From: Hymenobacter chitinivorans DSM 11115
Lineage (GTDB): Bacteria; Bacteroidota; Bacteroidia; Cytophagales; Hymenobacteraceae
Assembly (NCBI RefSeq): GCF_002797555.1
Contig: NZ_PGFA01000001.1
Coordinates: forward strand, 2,604,001-2,668,000
Direction: 5' to 3'
Length of the DNA stretch: 64,000 nucleotides
Position numbers and translations under genes: made by a program. Every line of letters starts with the position of its first letter. The first letter of the stretch is position 1. Shown in pieces: positions 52,434 through 62,993 of this stretch. The notes under the pieces are model-generated. The model worked only from the letters and a program-made list of their open reading frames with translations, was not told the origin of the DNA and searched no databases.

Positions 52434-54095
52434 CTAGCGCTGGGAAATGGTTACCGTTTTCTTCGACACCTTGTCGCCGAACTCCACGTCCTTCTTGGCG
52501 GCTTTGGTATCGGTGTTGGCCAGCTTCACGTTCTTGGCCCGGTCGCCGGTTACGCGCATGAGCAGCGTGGCGCCGGGCGTGTACTTGATACCGTCGAGGC
52601 TGATGTCCTTGCTGTTCTGCACTTCCATCACCGGCATGGTATTCTTGCTCAGCAGCGTCACATTTTTCAGGCGAATATCCTCGGCCTCGATGCACACCAG
52701 GCCTTTGTCGCTCTGCAGCACGGCGTTTTCGATGGTGATGTCGCGCAGGGGCATTTCGGGCAGCCCGCGCATCATGATGCCCACGTCGGCCCCGTCGCAG
52801 GTGATGTTGCGGATGTCGATGTGGCGGAACTGGGGCGTGCCCTCGTTCAGCGGCTCAGCCTTGATAACGGGCGGCGCCGACGACTCGCCCACCAGCGCCA
52901 CCGGGTCTTTGGCCATGTAGTACAGGTCGAAAATCACGGCCTGGGCCACGATGTTCTTCATGTTCACGTTGTTGATGTAGATGTTTTCTACTACCCCACC
53001 CCGGCCGCGGGCGGCCTTGAAGCGCAGCCCCACGTCGGTACCCATAAAGGTCAGGTTGTAGGCGTAGATGTTGCGGGCCCCGCCCGACATTTCCGACCCA
53101 ATCACGAAGCCGCCGTGGGCGTGGTACACCTTCGTGTCGCGGATAATGAAGTTCTCGGTGGGCATGCCGCGCTTGCGGCCCTGCTCGTCCCGGCCCGATT
53201 TGATGCAGATTCCGTCGTCGCCCACGTCGAAGGTGCAGCCTTCCACAATGCCGTTCTTGCAGGATTCCAGGTCGATGGCGTCGGTATTCTGCCCGTACTC
53301 GGGGTTGAGCACCGTCACGTTGCGCACCGTAATATCCTCGCTCATCAGCGGGTGCAGGGACCAGGCCGGCGAGTTCTGGAACGTCACGCCTTCGAGCATC
53401 AGCCGCTTGCAGTGGTCGAGCACCAGCATGTCGGGCCGCAGGAAATCCTTGATTTCCTCGTAGTCCTTCACGTCTTTGCCCGGCTTGAGGTAAAACGCCT
53501 CGGGAATGGTGGAGCCCTTCAGCGACTGCGCCGACGGGTACCAGGTGTCCTTTTTCTCGTTGGTCACCCCGCCGCTTTCCACCAGGCGCTTCCACTGGGT
53601 TTCGGTCAGCTTGCTCTTTTTCACGATGCGCCAGGTGCCCCCGTCGCCGTCAAAGACGCCCTTGCCGGTAATGGCGAAGTTTTCGAGGTCCCGGCCGTAA
53701 ATCTGGGCCTGGTTGCGCACGGCCTCCACGCCTTCCCAGCTGGTTTTAATCAGGTGGTAGTCGGCGCGCTGGCTGCTGAACTGCACGTAGGCCCCGGCGG
53801 CCAGGTGCAGGTTCACGTTGCTGCGCATTTCAATGGGGGCCGTCAGCCAGTGGCCGCGGGGCACCAGCACCACCCCGCCGCCGGCCTTGCTGCTGGCGTC
53901 GATGGCCTGCTGAATGGCGTTGGTCTTGGTCAGCCCGTCGGACACGGCTCCGAACTTGAGGATGGACAGCGTATCGGTCCGGAAGGAGGGCGTTTTGACG
54001 GTCGGCAGATTGGGCTTGGGTTGGTCGGCGGCCGTGGCGCCGAAGCCGGTAAAGAGCAGGCCGAGGGCGGCCGTGGAAGCGAGGGGGAATTTCAT
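52434..54095 (-). CDS. Polygalacturonase, glycoside hydrolase family 28
   Basis: A 553-residue secreted enzyme with a signal peptide ending GFGATAA. The GH28 right-handed β-helix carries the catalytic aspartates in QNTDAIDLESCKNG and DVGDDGICIKSGRD and the HGGFVIGSEMSGG motif. An N-terminal ISVADFGA-like region is present (SILKFGAVSDGLTKTNAIQQ). It hydrolyses galacturonan linkages. It is the first gene of the GH28-GH105-PL1 group, with an operator box 200 bp upstream of its start. Confidence 0.94.
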   Translation of the reverse strand: MKFPLASTAALGLLFTGFGATAADQPKPNLPTVKTPSFRTDTLSILKFGAVSDGLTKTNAIQQAIDASSKAGGGVVLVPRGHWLTAPIEMRSNVNLHLAAGAYVQFSSQRADYHLIKTSWEGVEAVRNQAQIYGRDLENFAITGKGVFDGDGGTWRIVKKSKLTETQWKRLVESGGVTNEKKDTWYPSAQSLKGSTIPEAFYLKPGKDVKDYEEIKDFLRPDMLVLDHCKRLMLEGVTFQNSPAWSLHPLMSEDITVRNVTVLNPEYGQNTDAIDLESCKNGIVEGCTFDVGDDGICIKSGRDEQGRKRGMPTENFIIRDTKVYHAHGGFVIGSEMSGGARNIYAYNLTFMGTDVGLRFKAARGRGGVVENIYINNVNMKNIVAQAVIFDLYYMAKDPVALVGESSAPPVIKAEPLNEGTPQFRHIDIRNITCDGADVGIMMRGLPEMPLRDITIENAVLQSDKGLVCIEAEDIRLKNVTLLSKNTMPVMEVQNSKDISLDGIKYTPGATLLMRVTGDRAKNVKLANTDTKAAKKDVEFGDKVSKKTVTISQR

Positions 54096-54294
54096 ACGGG
54101 GTGGGTTACGTCGGCAGCCGGAAGTGGGGGCAAGCAGACATGGCGAAGCGCGGCAGGAAGAGGTAAGACTGGCCGGGGGAGCAGTGAGCGGGTTACACTA
54201 TTCCAAGAACAAGGCCAGATTCGGCTTCTTCCTATCCTACCGTTAAGATTGAAGGAAAATCAGGATTCTTCGCAGAAAGGCCAGTATTTTCTAT

Positions 54295-54315
54295 GCAAAC
54301 GTTACCGGGAACGTT
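54295..54315 (-). promoter_or_regulatory. LacI-type operator box 3 (GH28 operon)
   Basis: GCAAACGTTACCGGGAACGTT, identical to box 2. It lies 200 bp upstream of the GH28 start, in the same orientation relative to its gene as the other two boxes. It links the GH28-GH105-PL1 genes to the LacI-type regulator at 45438. Confidence 0.75.
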
Positions 54316-54492
54316 CTCAACAACCGGCTGGAGCTTGCACTTTGCTCCCGGGTTGGAGCTACCTCCGCCTGGTTTGCCGGCCTCCCCGACTGATTTAACC
54401 AGAGCGGCGCCGGGTGGTAATTGGCTTTTCAGGGGTCAGCCGGGTAGATGAAACGAGCCCGGTAATTTATTTATACAAATTCTAAATAATAC

Positions 54493-54522
54493 TTGACAAC
54501 TTCATTTTCCTTGCTACTTTTG
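54493..54522 (+). promoter_or_regulatory. Bacteroidota-type promoter for the DUF6686 gene
   Basis: TTG (54493-54495), a 19-bp spacer, then TACTTTTG (54515-54522), an exact match to TAnnTTTG. It is 58 bp upstream of the ATG at 54581 and sits in A/T-rich DNA. Confidence 0.8.
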
Positions 54523-54580
54523 GGTATATTTAGAACTTGTCTAAATAAAAATATATTCTACCCCCGCTAACCAACCCGCT

Positions 54581-54907
54581 ATGCGCCAATACCTGCACCA
54601 CAACGATTTCGGCTGCATCTCCCGCTGCCCCAGCGGCTGCTGCCTGCACCTGTACTTTGGCAACGTGGCCCTGTGCCTGAAAGCCGATGAGCTAACCGAG
54701 TGGCGCCGCATGACGGCCCGCCTCTACCAGCAGCACGCGCCCCGGCTGATGGACCCGGCCGCGCGTTGCATTACCATTCCGAGCCCGGTAAGCTGCCAGG
54801 CTTTCGTGTTTACGCTGGAGGAAGTTTTCCTGCTCCACGACCTGCTGATGAGTGCCAACCTGCTGCTGGAAGCCGAGCTGATTCTGGCCGGTGGGGCCAC
54901 CCAATGA
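54581..54907 (+). CDS. DUF6686 family small protein
   Basis: A 108-residue protein resembling DUF6686, a short Bacteroidota family of unknown function. It has a Cys-rich N-terminus (FGCISRCPSGCCLHLYFGNV) with four Cys in a short space that might bind metal, then a helical C-terminus (FTLEEVFLLHDLLMSANLLL). No signal peptide or membrane helix is visible. The strong promoter upstream supports expression as a single gene. Confidence 0.75.
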   Translation: MRQYLHHNDFGCISRCPSGCCLHLYFGNVALCLKADELTEWRRMTARLYQQHAPRLMDPAARCITIPSPVSCQAFVFTLEEVFLLHDLLMSANLLLEAELILAGGATQ

Positions 54908-55103
54908 AGCTGAGCTATGCATAGGGTTTTTCTAATTTTTAAAGCCTGAAATATCTTGTATTAATTCATTATAATTCAACTACTTGCATTCTAAAAAAAC
55001 AGATTAACCGAACTAAGCGCGCCTAGGCTGGGGCGTTATTTTTTGGGCATAAACCCGGATTCTTCCGTAAGCACAGGCTCAAGGAATCCGAAGTTGAACA
55101 CCT

Positions 55104-57284
55104 ATGCCCCGCACTATTATTGTTTCCAACCGCCTTCCCACGAAGGCACAACGCACCGAAGAAGGACTGCATTTTTCGCCCAGCGAAGGAGGCTTGGCCA
55201 CCGGCCTGGGCTCCATTTACCGGGCCGACGGCAACGTATGGGTAGGCTGGCCCGGCGTCGAAATTGACGACCCCGAGGAGCAGCGCTACGTCACCGAGGA
55301 GCTGCGCAACGACAGTATGGCCCCGGTGTTTCTGACCCAGGACGAAATCCGGGACTTTTACGAGGGCTTCAGCAATGAAACCCTGTGGCCGACTTTTCAT
55401 TACTTCAGTCAGTATGCCGTCTACGACCAGACATATTGGGAGGCGTACGTGGCCGTGAACGAGAAATTCTGCCAAGCCGTACTCGAGCTGGCTGGCCCCG
55501 AGGATACCATCTGGGTGCACGACTACCAGCTGCTGCTGCTACCCCAGCTGCTGCGCCAGGCCCGGCCCGAGTGCAGCATCGGGTTTTTCCTGCACATTCC
55601 GTTTCCCTCGCACGAGCTGATTCGGGTGCTGCCCTGGGCCAAGCCCCTGCTGGAAGGCATGCTGGGCGCCGACTTAATCGGCTTTCACACCTACGGCTAC
55701 ATGCGCCATTTCCTGAGCTCAGTGGCCCAGATTCTGGGCTACCCCAGCCAGAACGGCCTCATCGAGGCCGGGCAGCGCAGCGTGCTGGTCGACGCCTTCC
55801 CAATGGGCATCGACTACGACAAGTACGCCCAGGTGGCCGAGTCGGCCGAGGCCCGGGCCAGTGAGGAGCTCTACCGCGAAGCCACCGGCGACGCCCGGGT
55901 AATTCTGTCCATCGACCGGCTCGACTACACCAAGGGCATTGCCGAGCGCCTGCGGGCCTACGAGCTGATGCTGCAACAGTATCCGGAGTGGAGGGAACGG
56001 GTAACGCTGCTCATGCTGGTGGTGCCCTCGCGCGACCAGGTGGAAAAATACAAGGAGCTCAAGGTGGAAGTCGACGAGCTGGTGGGCCGCATCAACGCCG
56101 AGTACCGCACCGTGGGCTGGACGCCCATTCAGTACTTCTACCGCTCGTTTCCGCTGGAGCACCTCTCGGGGCTATACCGCCTGGCGGAAGTGGCCCTGGT
56201 GACGCCCATGCGCGACGGTATGAATCTGGTAGCCAAAGAGTTTGTAGCCAGCAAGGGCGAGCTGCCGGGCGTACTGATCCTGAGCGAAAGAGCCGGGGCG
56301 GCCCGGGAGTTGTCGGATGCCCTGATTATAAATCCCACCGACACCCGGCAGCTGGCCGAAGCCATGCACGAGGCCCTGGTAATGCCCGAAGACGAGCAAC
56401 GCCTGCGCATGGGCAACATGCAGGCCCTGGTAAGCCATTATACCGTGTATCACTGGGTGCGGCTGTTTATGGATCGGCTGACTTACATCAAAATCAAGCA
56501 GCAGACCCTGGCCACCGAAACCCTGGGCGCAGCCGAGCTGCAGCAGATGCGCACCGACTTCGACCAGGCTCAGCGGCGCCTGCTGTTCCTGGACTACGAC
56601 GGCACGCTGGTGCCCTTCACCAAAAACCCCCAGCACGCCCGGCCCGACGACGAGCTGCGCCACCTGCTGCGGGCTTTGAGCAACGACCCGCGCAACCGGG
56701 TAGTCATCATCAGCGGACGGGACCGGGACACGCTCTTTACCTGGCTCGGCGACCTGCCCGTGGACTTCATCACCGAGCACGGCGTGTGGTTGCGGGCCAG
56801 CGGCGAGGGTGAGGACTGGAACATGCTGCAACCCATGACCAACACCTGGAAGCACGAAATCCGGCCGATAATGGACTTGCTGGTGAGCCGCACGGCCGGG
56901 TCCTTTATTGAGGAGAAGGAATACTCCCTGGTGTGGCACTACCGCCGCGCCGATGCCGAGTTGGGTGCCGTGCGGGCCCGGGAGCTGACCAGCCACCTCA
57001 ACTTCCTGGCTTCCAACACCGATTTGCAGGTACTGGAAGGCAACAAAGTAGTTGAAATCAAGAATGCCGGGGTCAACAAAGGCGCGGCCGCGGCCCGCTG
57101 GCTGGCCACCTACCCCGCCGACTTCATCCTGGCCATCGGCGACGACCGGACCGACGAGGACACCTTCCAGGCCCTGCCCGACGAGGCCTACACGGTGAAA
57201 GTCGGCGACACCGGCCGCTCCTTTGCCCGCTTCCACATTGCCTCGCCCCAGGACGTGCGCCGCACGCTGCGGGCGTTGCTCTAG
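55104..57284 (+). CDS. Bifunctional trehalose-6-phosphate synthase/phosphatase
   Basis: A 726-residue fusion. Residues ~1-470 are a GT20 OtsA domain ([76 protein letters not shown]). Residues ~490-726 are a HAD-type OtsB domain with the nucleophile motif [11 protein letters not shown] at ~495, [10 protein letters not shown] and [10 protein letters not shown]. It makes trehalose-6-phosphate from UDP-glucose and glucose-6-phosphate and then dephosphorylates it. It is followed by a strong terminator and the pentose phosphate genes. Confidence 0.96.
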   Translation: MPRTIIVSNRLPTKAQRTEEGLHFSPSEGGLATGLGSIYRADGNVWVGWPGVEIDDPEEQRYVTEELRNDSMAPVFLTQDEIRDFYEGFSNETLWPTFHYFSQYAVYDQTYWEAYVAVNEKFCQAVLELAGPEDTIWVHDYQLLLLPQLLRQARPECSIGFFLHIPFPSHELIRVLPWAKPLLEGMLGADLIGFHTYGYMRHFLSSVAQILGYPSQNGLIEAGQRSVLVDAFPMGIDYDKYAQVAESAEARASEELYREATGDARVILSIDRLDYTKGIAERLRAYELMLQQYPEWRERVTLLMLVVPSRDQVEKYKELKVEVDELVGRINAEYRTVGWTPIQYFYRSFPLEHLSGLYRLAEVALVTPMRDGMNLVAKEFVASKGELPGVLILSERAGAARELSDALIINPTDTRQLAEAMHEALVMPEDEQRLRMGNMQALVSHYTVYHWVRLFMDRLTYIKIKQQTLATETLGAAELQQMRTDFDQAQRRLLFLDYDGTLVPFTKNPQHARPDDELRHLLRALSNDPRNRVVIISGRDRDTLFTWLGDLPVDFITEHGVWLRASGEGEDWNMLQPMTNTWKHEIRPIMDLLVSRTAGSFIEEKEYSLVWHYRRADAELGAVRARELTSHLNFLASNTDLQVLEGNKVVEIKNAGVNKGAAAARWLATYPADFILAIGDDRTDEDTFQALPDEAYTVKVGDTGRSFARFHIASPQDVRRTLRALL

Positions 57285-57637
57285 CCGGGTGTGGTCATCC
57301 GCAAAGCCTGAAGTGCGGGCCGCTTGTCAACTACGCGGCCCGCACTTCAGGCTTTAACTTTTAACTTATTAAGCCTAAAGCAGATTCTGACGATGTAGCG
57401 CAAACGCTCCGGCAGCGGGGCGGGCCAGCGGAAAACCCTTTGGCCCTTTTTTGCTTACTACACTGCATCCTACGGCTGAGGCCGGCCGCGCTGCCCGCCG
57501 GCCGCGGGTTGTTCATATATTCTTCATGGCCGGCCCGCCCGAATCCTGCTATACTTGCGCCGGGCCGCCGTGCTTGCGGCAGGATGCCGACCTCCCTAAC
57601 CGGTTTTTTCCCGATACACTTCCGAAACGCACTTCCG
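57285..57637. other. Intergenic region upstream of gnd
   Basis: About 350 bp containing the hairpin terminator and then the gnd leader. TATACTTG (57550-57557) is one base off the TAnnTTTG -7 element, and the same word occurs upstream of the CIS cluster, but a correctly spaced TTG is not seen. No gene is supported here. Confidence 0.4.
57303..57355. terminator. Hairpin terminator after the trehalose gene
   Basis: Exact 21-nt arms (57303-57323 and 57335-57355) with an 11-nt loop, ending in CTTT followed by a T/A-rich tail. It lies 18 bp after the stop of the trehalose synthase/phosphatase gene. Confidence 0.88.
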
Positions 57638-59137
57638 ATGAACGAAACGCCGACCTCCTTTTCCTTTGGCATGATTGGCCTGGGCACGATGGGCCGCAAC
57701 CTGCTGCTAAACTTAGCCGACCACGACTTCGCCGTGGCGGGCTACGACAAAGACGCCAGCAAAGTGAGCCTGCTGGCCGAGGAAGGAGCCGGCCTGCCGG
57801 TTCGGGGATTTTCCAGCTTGCCCGAGTTCATCAGCAGCCTGGGCACGCCACGGGCCATTATGATGCTGGTTCCGGCCGGCCCCATCGTCGACAGCGTGAT
57901 TGAGGAGCTGCGGCCCCTGCTGCAACCCGGCGACATTATTATCGACGGCGGCAACTCCCACTTTACCGATACCAACCGCCGCGACGCGGCCCTGGCGGCG
58001 GCCGGCTTCCACTTTTTCGGCATGGGCATTTCGGGCGGGGAAGAAGGCGCCCGTTTCGGGCCCAGTATGATGCCCGGCGGCGACCGGCAGGCTTATCAGG
58101 TGGTGCAGCTCATGTTTGAGGCCATTGCCGCCCGCGTCGACGATGAGCCCTGCGTGACTTACATCGGCCCCGGCGCCGCGGGCCACTTCGTGAAAATGGT
58201 GCACAACGGCATTGAGTACGGTCTGATGCAGCTCATTGCCGAAACCTACGAGCTGCTCAAGCGCGGCCTGGGCCTGGATAACGCGGCCATCGGGGAAGTA
58301 TTTGCCCAGTGGAACAGCGGCCGGCTGCAGTCCTTTCTGCTTGACATCACCAAGGACATTTTCACCTTCCAGGCCCCGGGCACCGACCACCTGCTGCTCG
58401 ACGACATCAAGGACGAGGCCCGCTCGAAAGGTACCGGCAAGTGGACTTCGCAAGTGGCCCAGGAGCTGGAAATGGCCATTCCCACCATCGATACGGCCGT
58501 GGCCATGCGCGACCTGTCGAAGTACAAAGCCCTGCGTGAAAAGCTGGCCACGCTGTATGGTCCTGAGCCGGCCGCCCTCGATGTTGACCGGGAAGCTTTC
58601 CTCGAAAGCCTGGAGCAGGCGTTTTACTTCAACATGGTTATTACCTACGCCCAGGGCATGCACTTGCTGGCTAAGGCGTCGAAAGACTACGGCTACGGGC
58701 TGCAGCTGGCTGAAATTGCCAAGATCTGGCGGGGTGGCTGCATCATCCGCTCCCGCTTTTTGAGCGACATCTTCAACGCTTTCCAGCACGCCCCCGACCT
58801 AGCGCACCTGCTGCTCGACGAGCCGGTCCGGGCGCTGGTCAGCGCGGCCGTGCCCGGCGCCCGGACGGTGGTAGCGGCGGCCGTAACGGCCGGTATTGCC
58901 GCCCCGGCCTACGCCGCCTCGCTGAGCTACTTCGACACGTTCCGCAGTGCCCGCATGCCCTCCAACCTGATTCAGGCCCAGCGCGACTTTTTCGGGGCCC
59001 ACACCTACGAGCTGATCGGGCACGAGGGCGTGTTTCACACCCAGTGGACGCCCGCCCACGAGGACGCCGCCAACAAGCAGGACACCTTTACGGGCCCGGC
59101 CAACCAGAACGAGCAGCCGGTTATTCCCAACAAGTAA
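57638..59137 (+). CDS. gnd: 6-phosphogluconate dehydrogenase, decarboxylating
   Basis: A 499-residue enzyme converting 6-phosphogluconate to ribulose-5-phosphate with CO2 release and NADPH formation. Motifs are [60 protein letters not shown] and [12 protein letters not shown]. The ATG at 57638 is chosen because the upstream extension is not family-like. It is followed 40 bp later by zwf and then pgl, giving the complete oxidative pentose phosphate branch. Confidence 0.97.
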   Translation: MNETPTSFSFGMIGLGTMGRNLLLNLADHDFAVAGYDKDASKVSLLAEEGAGLPVRGFSSLPEFISSLGTPRAIMMLVPAGPIVDSVIEELRPLLQPGDIIIDGGNSHFTDTNRRDAALAAAGFHFFGMGISGGEEGARFGPSMMPGGDRQAYQVVQLMFEAIAARVDDEPCVTYIGPGAAGHFVKMVHNGIEYGLMQLIAETYELLKRGLGLDNAAIGEVFAQWNSGRLQSFLLDITKDIFTFQAPGTDHLLLDDIKDEARSKGTGKWTSQVAQELEMAIPTIDTAVAMRDLSKYKALREKLATLYGPEPAALDVDREAFLESLEQAFYFNMVITYAQGMHLLAKASKDYGYGLQLAEIAKIWRGGCIIRSRFLSDIFNAFQHAPDLAHLLLDEPVRALVSAAVPGARTVVAAAVTAGIAAPAYAASLSYFDTFRSARMPSNLIQAQRDFFGAHTYELIGHEGVFHTQWTPAHEDAANKQDTFTGPANQNEQPVIPNK

Positions 59138-59177
59138 GCGGACCACTTCCCTCCTACTTCCTGCCAGACCCCTTCGC

Positions 59178-60692
59178 ATGAGCTCCAACCAACAAGTGCA
59201 ACCTACCGTCTTCGTCATATTCGGGGGCACCGGTGATTTGAATGCCCGTAAGCTGGCTCCGGCCCTCTACAACCTGTTTCTGGACGGCTGGCTGCCGGCC
59301 GAGTTTGCCATCATCGGCACGGGCCGCACGCCGCTCTCGGACGAGGAATTCCGGGGCCGGCTGCTGGAGGGCATCAACGAGTTTTCGCGCAACGGCAAGG
59401 CGGCCAAAGCCCAGTGGGGCGAGTTCAGCCAGCACGTGGTGTACCAGGCGGCCGATGTGAATGACGCTGCCACGTACCAGCAGTTTGGCAAGCGCATCAA
59501 GGCCTACGAGAAAGAGTGGCAGGGCCCGGTCAACGTGATTTACTACCTGGCCGTAGCGCCCGAGTTCTTCCCCGTCATTGCCACCAATATTGCCAAAGCC
59601 GACCTGGCCACCGACGCTGACCGCACGCGCATCGTCATCGAAAAGCCCTTTGGCCACGACCTGGACTCGGCCCGGGAACTGAACCAGCTGCTGGACCAGA
59701 CATTCCAGGAGCGCCAGATTTACCGCATCGACCACTACCTGGGCAAGGAAACGGTGCAGAACATCATGGCCTTCCGCTTTGCCAATGCCCTGCTCGAGCC
59801 ACTCTGGAACCGCAACTACATCGAGCACGTGCAGATTTCGGTGACCGAGCAGCTGGGCGTGGGCGAGCGGAGCGGCTACTACGACGGGGCCGGGGCCCTG
59901 CGCGACATGATTCAGAACCACCTGCTGCAGCTGCTGTGCCTGGTGGCCATGGAGCCGCCCATCAACTTCACGGCCGACGAGGTGCGCAACCGCAAGGTGG
60001 ACGTGCTGCGGGCCATGCGGCGCTTCGGGCCCGAGGAGGTGCGCGAGTCGGCGGTGCGGGGGCAGTACGGCGAGGGCTGGATGGAAGGCGAGAAAGTGCC
60101 CGGCTACCGCGAAGAAGTGGGCTCGGAAGTGCCGTCCAACACCGAAACCTTTGCCGCCGTGAAGTTTTTCGTGGACAACTGGCGCTGGCAGGGCGTACCG
60201 TTTTACCTGCGCACCGGCAAGCGAATGCACCGCTCGGCCTCCATCATCACCATTCAGTTCAAGGACGCGCCGCACTATATCTTCCCGCCCGAAACGGCCG
60301 AAAGCTGGCAGCAAAACCGCCTCATCATCAGCATTCAGCCCGAAATGAGCATCCGCCTGCAGGTGCAGGCCAAGCGCCCCGGCCTGGATATGATGCTCAA
60401 CACCGTGGACATGGTCTTCGACTACAAGGGCACCTACACCAATGCCGCGCCGGAAGCCTACGAAACCCTGCTGCTCGACACCATGCTCGGCGACCAGACC
60501 CTGTTTATGCGCGGTGACCAGGTGGAGGCGGCCTGGGACCTGATTATGCCCATTCTGCACTCCTGGGAAGGCCGGGCCAGCCAGAGCTTCCCCAACTACT
60601 CGGCCGATTCCTGGGGCCCCGAGCTGGCCGAAGCCCTGATTGCCCGCGACGGATTCCATTGGTTCACGCTGCCGCTCAACGGCAAAAAATAG
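59178..60692 (+). CDS. zwf: Glucose-6-phosphate 1-dehydrogenase
   Basis: A 504-residue NAD(P)-dependent dehydrogenase. The nucleotide motif [20 protein letters not shown] is at the N-terminus and the substrate-site signature [20 protein letters not shown] lies near residue 180, with [10 protein letters not shown] before it. It oxidises glucose-6-phosphate to 6-phosphogluconolactone, the substrate of the enzyme encoded next. Same strand as gnd and pgl. Confidence 0.97.
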   Translation: MSSNQQVQPTVFVIFGGTGDLNARKLAPALYNLFLDGWLPAEFAIIGTGRTPLSDEEFRGRLLEGINEFSRNGKAAKAQWGEFSQHVVYQAADVNDAATYQQFGKRIKAYEKEWQGPVNVIYYLAVAPEFFPVIATNIAKADLATDADRTRIVIEKPFGHDLDSARELNQLLDQTFQERQIYRIDHYLGKETVQNIMAFRFANALLEPLWNRNYIEHVQISVTEQLGVGERSGYYDGAGALRDMIQNHLLQLLCLVAMEPPINFTADEVRNRKVDVLRAMRRFGPEEVRESAVRGQYGEGWMEGEKVPGYREEVGSEVPSNTETFAAVKFFVDNWRWQGVPFYLRTGKRMHRSASIITIQFKDAPHYIFPPETAESWQQNRLIISIQPEMSIRLQVQAKRPGLDMMLNTVDMVFDYKGTYTNAAPEAYETLLLDTMLGDQTLFMRGDQVEAAWDLIMPILHSWEGRASQSFPNYSADSWGPELAEALIARDGFHWFTLPLNGKK

Positions 60693-60696
60693 TCTT

Positions 60697-61428
60697 ATGC
60701 CGCTTCACGTTCACGCTGCGCCCGACGCCGTTCTGCACGGCCTGGCCGAGTATTTCGTCGCTCAGGCCCGGGCCGCCATTGCCGGCCGCGGCCGGTTTTC
60801 GGTGGCGCTTTCGGGCGGCAACTCCCCCAAGAAGCTCTACGAGCTGCTGGCCGCGGCGCCCTACCGCGCGCAGGTAGCCTGGGACAAGGTGTATTTTTTC
60901 TTCGGCGACGAGCGGAACGTGCCACCGACCGACCCGGAGAGCAACTACCGCATGGCCCGGGAAGCCCTGCTCGACCCGCTTGATATTGCCGACGCGCAGG
61001 TTTTCCCCGTCGATACCTCATTGCCACCAGCCGCAGCGGCTGAGGCCTACACCCGCACGATTCAGGCATTTTTTGCTCCCGAAGACGCGGTATTCGACCT
61101 CGTGCTGCTGGGCCTGGGGGATAATTCGCACACGGCTTCGCTGTTTCCCCATACCCCCGTGCTGCACGATACCAGCGTGGGGGCCCGGGAGGTGTTTGTG
61201 GAAGAGAAGCAGGCCTACCGCATAACGCTGACGGCCCCGCTGCTCAACCAGGCCCGGGCCGTAGCTTTCCTGGTGTATGGCGCCGATAAAGCCGCGGCCG
61301 TGCAGCAGGTAATGCAGGGGGCGCGCAACGTCGAGGAGTTTCCGGCCCAGCTGATTGCCCCGGCCGGGGAGCTGCACTGGTTTTTGGATATGGCCGCCGC
61401 GGCGGCCCTGCCACCAGCCGCCTCCTGA
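60697..61428 (+). CDS. pgl: 6-phosphogluconolactonase
   Basis: A 243-residue NagB-like-fold lactonase: FSVALSGGNSPKKLYELLA, VYFFFGDERNVPPTDPESNY and LVLLGLGDNSHTASLFPHTP. It hydrolyses the product of Zwf. The ATG at 60697, 4 bp after the zwf stop, is chosen over a longer frame that only overlaps zwf. It converges with rpiA. Confidence 0.95.
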   Translation: MPLHVHAAPDAVLHGLAEYFVAQARAAIAGRGRFSVALSGGNSPKKLYELLAAAPYRAQVAWDKVYFFFGDERNVPPTDPESNYRMAREALLDPLDIADAQVFPVDTSLPPAAAAEAYTRTIQAFFAPEDAVFDLVLLGLGDNSHTASLFPHTPVLHDTSVGAREVFVEEKQAYRITLTAPLLNQARAVAFLVYGADKAAAVQQVMQGARNVEEFPAQLIAPAGELHWFLDMAAAAALPPAAS

Positions 61429-61446
61429 TGCTTACCGGCCGCTGGT

Positions 61447-62190
61447 TTAGGGCAGGTCGGTAAAATCGGTGGCGGGAGCCGGAGCGACGCCGGGGCGGAG
61501 CACTCGGGCGGTGTCGGCCTGGGCCACGACGGCCGCCCGGGCCAGGTCCAGAAACAGGCCGTGCTCCACGATACCGGGAATCTGCTCCAGCTGCCGGGCT
61601 AGCTCCGGCGGGTTAGGCAGCTCGCCGAAGTGGCAATCGACGAGCAGGTTGCCCTGGTCGGAGCGGGCCGGCTCGGCGGGGTTGGCTGTAGCCAGGCGCA
61701 GCTCGGGCGCGCCGCCCAGCTTGGCTACGGCGTCGAGCACCCAGGGCAGGGCAAACGGCACGACTTCGAGGGGTAGCGGGAAGCGGCCCAGCTGCGCCAC
61801 GTGCTTACTGGAGTCGGCAATGATGAGCAGGTAGTCGGAGGCGGCGGCTACCACTTTCTCCCGCAGCAGGGCCCCGCCCCCTCCTTTGATGAGTTGCAGC
61901 CGGTCATCCAGCTCATCGGCCCCGTCGATGGTCAGGTCAAGGCGCAGACCGCGCCGGGGCGGCAGCAGGGGAATGCCGACTTCGCGGGCCAGGGTTTCAC
62001 TGGCCAGGGAAGTAGCCACGGCTTCTACCCGCAGCTCGCCAGCACGCACGGCCTGACCCAGCAGGGTAATAAAGGCGGCGGCCGTGCTGCCCGTGCCCAG
62101 GCCCAGCCGCATACCGCTGCGCACCCAGCGTAGAGCCGTGGCGGCCGCCAGCTGCTTTTGCAATACCTGCTGTGGGTCGGCGGTACTCAT
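61447..62190 (-). CDS. rpiA: Ribose-5-phosphate isomerase A
   Basis: A 247-residue isomerase interconverting ribose-5-phosphate and ribulose-5-phosphate. Signatures are GLGTGSTAAAFITLLG, LDLTIDGADELDDRLQLIKG and GGGALLREKVVAAASDYLLI. The ATG at 62190 gives the usual length; the longer frame runs into the neighbouring aldolase gene. It is on the opposite strand from gnd-zwf-pgl and shares the pathway. Confidence 0.96.
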   Translation of the reverse strand: MSTADPQQVLQKQLAAATALRWVRSGMRLGLGTGSTAAAFITLLGQAVRAGELRVEAVATSLASETLAREVGIPLLPPRRGLRLDLTIDGADELDDRLQLIKGGGGALLREKVVAAASDYLLIIADSSKHVAQLGRFPLPLEVVPFALPWVLDAVAKLGGAPELRLATANPAEPARSDQGNLLVDCHFGELPNPPELARQLEQIPGIVEHGLFLDLARAAVVAQADTARVLRPGVAPAPATDFTDLP

Positions 62191-62246
62191 CGGGGGTTGG
62201 TTTCTAGGGTTGATAACGGGGCCAGAATACCACTTTTCCGCCACAC

Positions 62247-62906
62247 TTATTCCGCCGCCGCCGGGGGCTGCATGGCGGCCAGCAGCTCCCGCACCTGGGC
62301 CGTGAGGGCCGCCGGGTCGTCGGTTTTCAACAGGCGCGAGTCGACGCCGACGCAAGTGGCGCCGGCCTGCATCCAGGCGGCCACGGTTTCGGCATCGGGA
62401 TGAATGCCGCCGGTGGCCATAAAGCGCACGTTGGGCAGGGGCGCGTGCACGGTTTTCAGGTATTTGGGACCCAGCATGGCGGCCGGAAACAGCTTGGCAA
62501 ACGTGGCCCCGAGCTGGGCGGCCTGATACACCTCGTTGAGCGTCGAGACGCCGGGCAGCCAGGCCAAGTCGTGCCGGTGACACACGGCGGCCACCTCGGC
62601 CCCGATGACGGGCTGCACGATGTAGTCGGCGCCGGCGCTGATAAACCGCTCGGCCTCCTCCACGGTGTAGATGGTACCCGCACCCAGCAGCAAATCGGGA
62701 TATTCGGCCTCCACGAACTGCTGCAAGTCGGTGAAAATCTCGAAGGCATTGGGGCCCCGGTTGGTAAACTCAAACAGGCGCACCCCGCCTTCGTAGCAGG
62801 CTTGAAGCACGCGCCGGGCGTAGGGTTCTTCGGCGTGATAAAACACCGGAATCAGGGGGCTGCGCAGGGCCTGGGCCACGGCATCAGCCTCGGTAAAACG
62901 GGCCAT
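62247..62906 (-). CDS. eda: KDPG aldolase, second copy
   Basis: A 219-residue class I aldolase paralogous to the one at 34316-34972. It keeps FEFTNRGPNAFEIF with the catalytic Glu, GAGTIYTVEEAERFISAGAD, the Schiff-base Lys in AKLFPAA, and ATGGIHPDAET. The ATG at 62906 is chosen because the 16-residue extension is hydrophobic and atypical. Its place next to zwf and pgl suggests Entner-Doudoroff use, but no 6-phosphogluconate dehydratase is visible in the window. Confidence 0.9.
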   Translation of the reverse strand: MARFTEADAVAQALRSPLIPVFYHAEEPYARRVLQACYEGGVRLFEFTNRGPNAFEIFTDLQQFVEAEYPDLLLGAGTIYTVEEAERFISAGADYIVQPVIGAEVAAVCHRHDLAWLPGVSTLNEVYQAAQLGATFAKLFPAAMLGPKYLKTVHAPLPNVRFMATGGIHPDAETVAAWMQAGATCVGVDSRLLKTDDPAALTAQVRELLAAMQPPAAAE

Positions 62907-62993
62907 AGCAAATAGAAAAGAAGTATAAAAGCAGACAATCAGGCCGGCACCCAATACCAGGATGCCGGGCCGGGCCGCCGCGGAGCCTGGGGC

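Larger units (their letters stand above)
54096..54580. other. Divergent control region between GH28 and DUF6686 genes
   Basis: About 485 bp without a gene. The left side, upstream of GH28, contains operator box 3 at 54295-54315. The right side contains a well-formed Bacteroidota promoter at 54493-54522 for the rightward gene. The stretch from 54460 to 54560 is distinctly A/T-rich against the surrounding GC-rich DNA. Confidence 0.6.
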
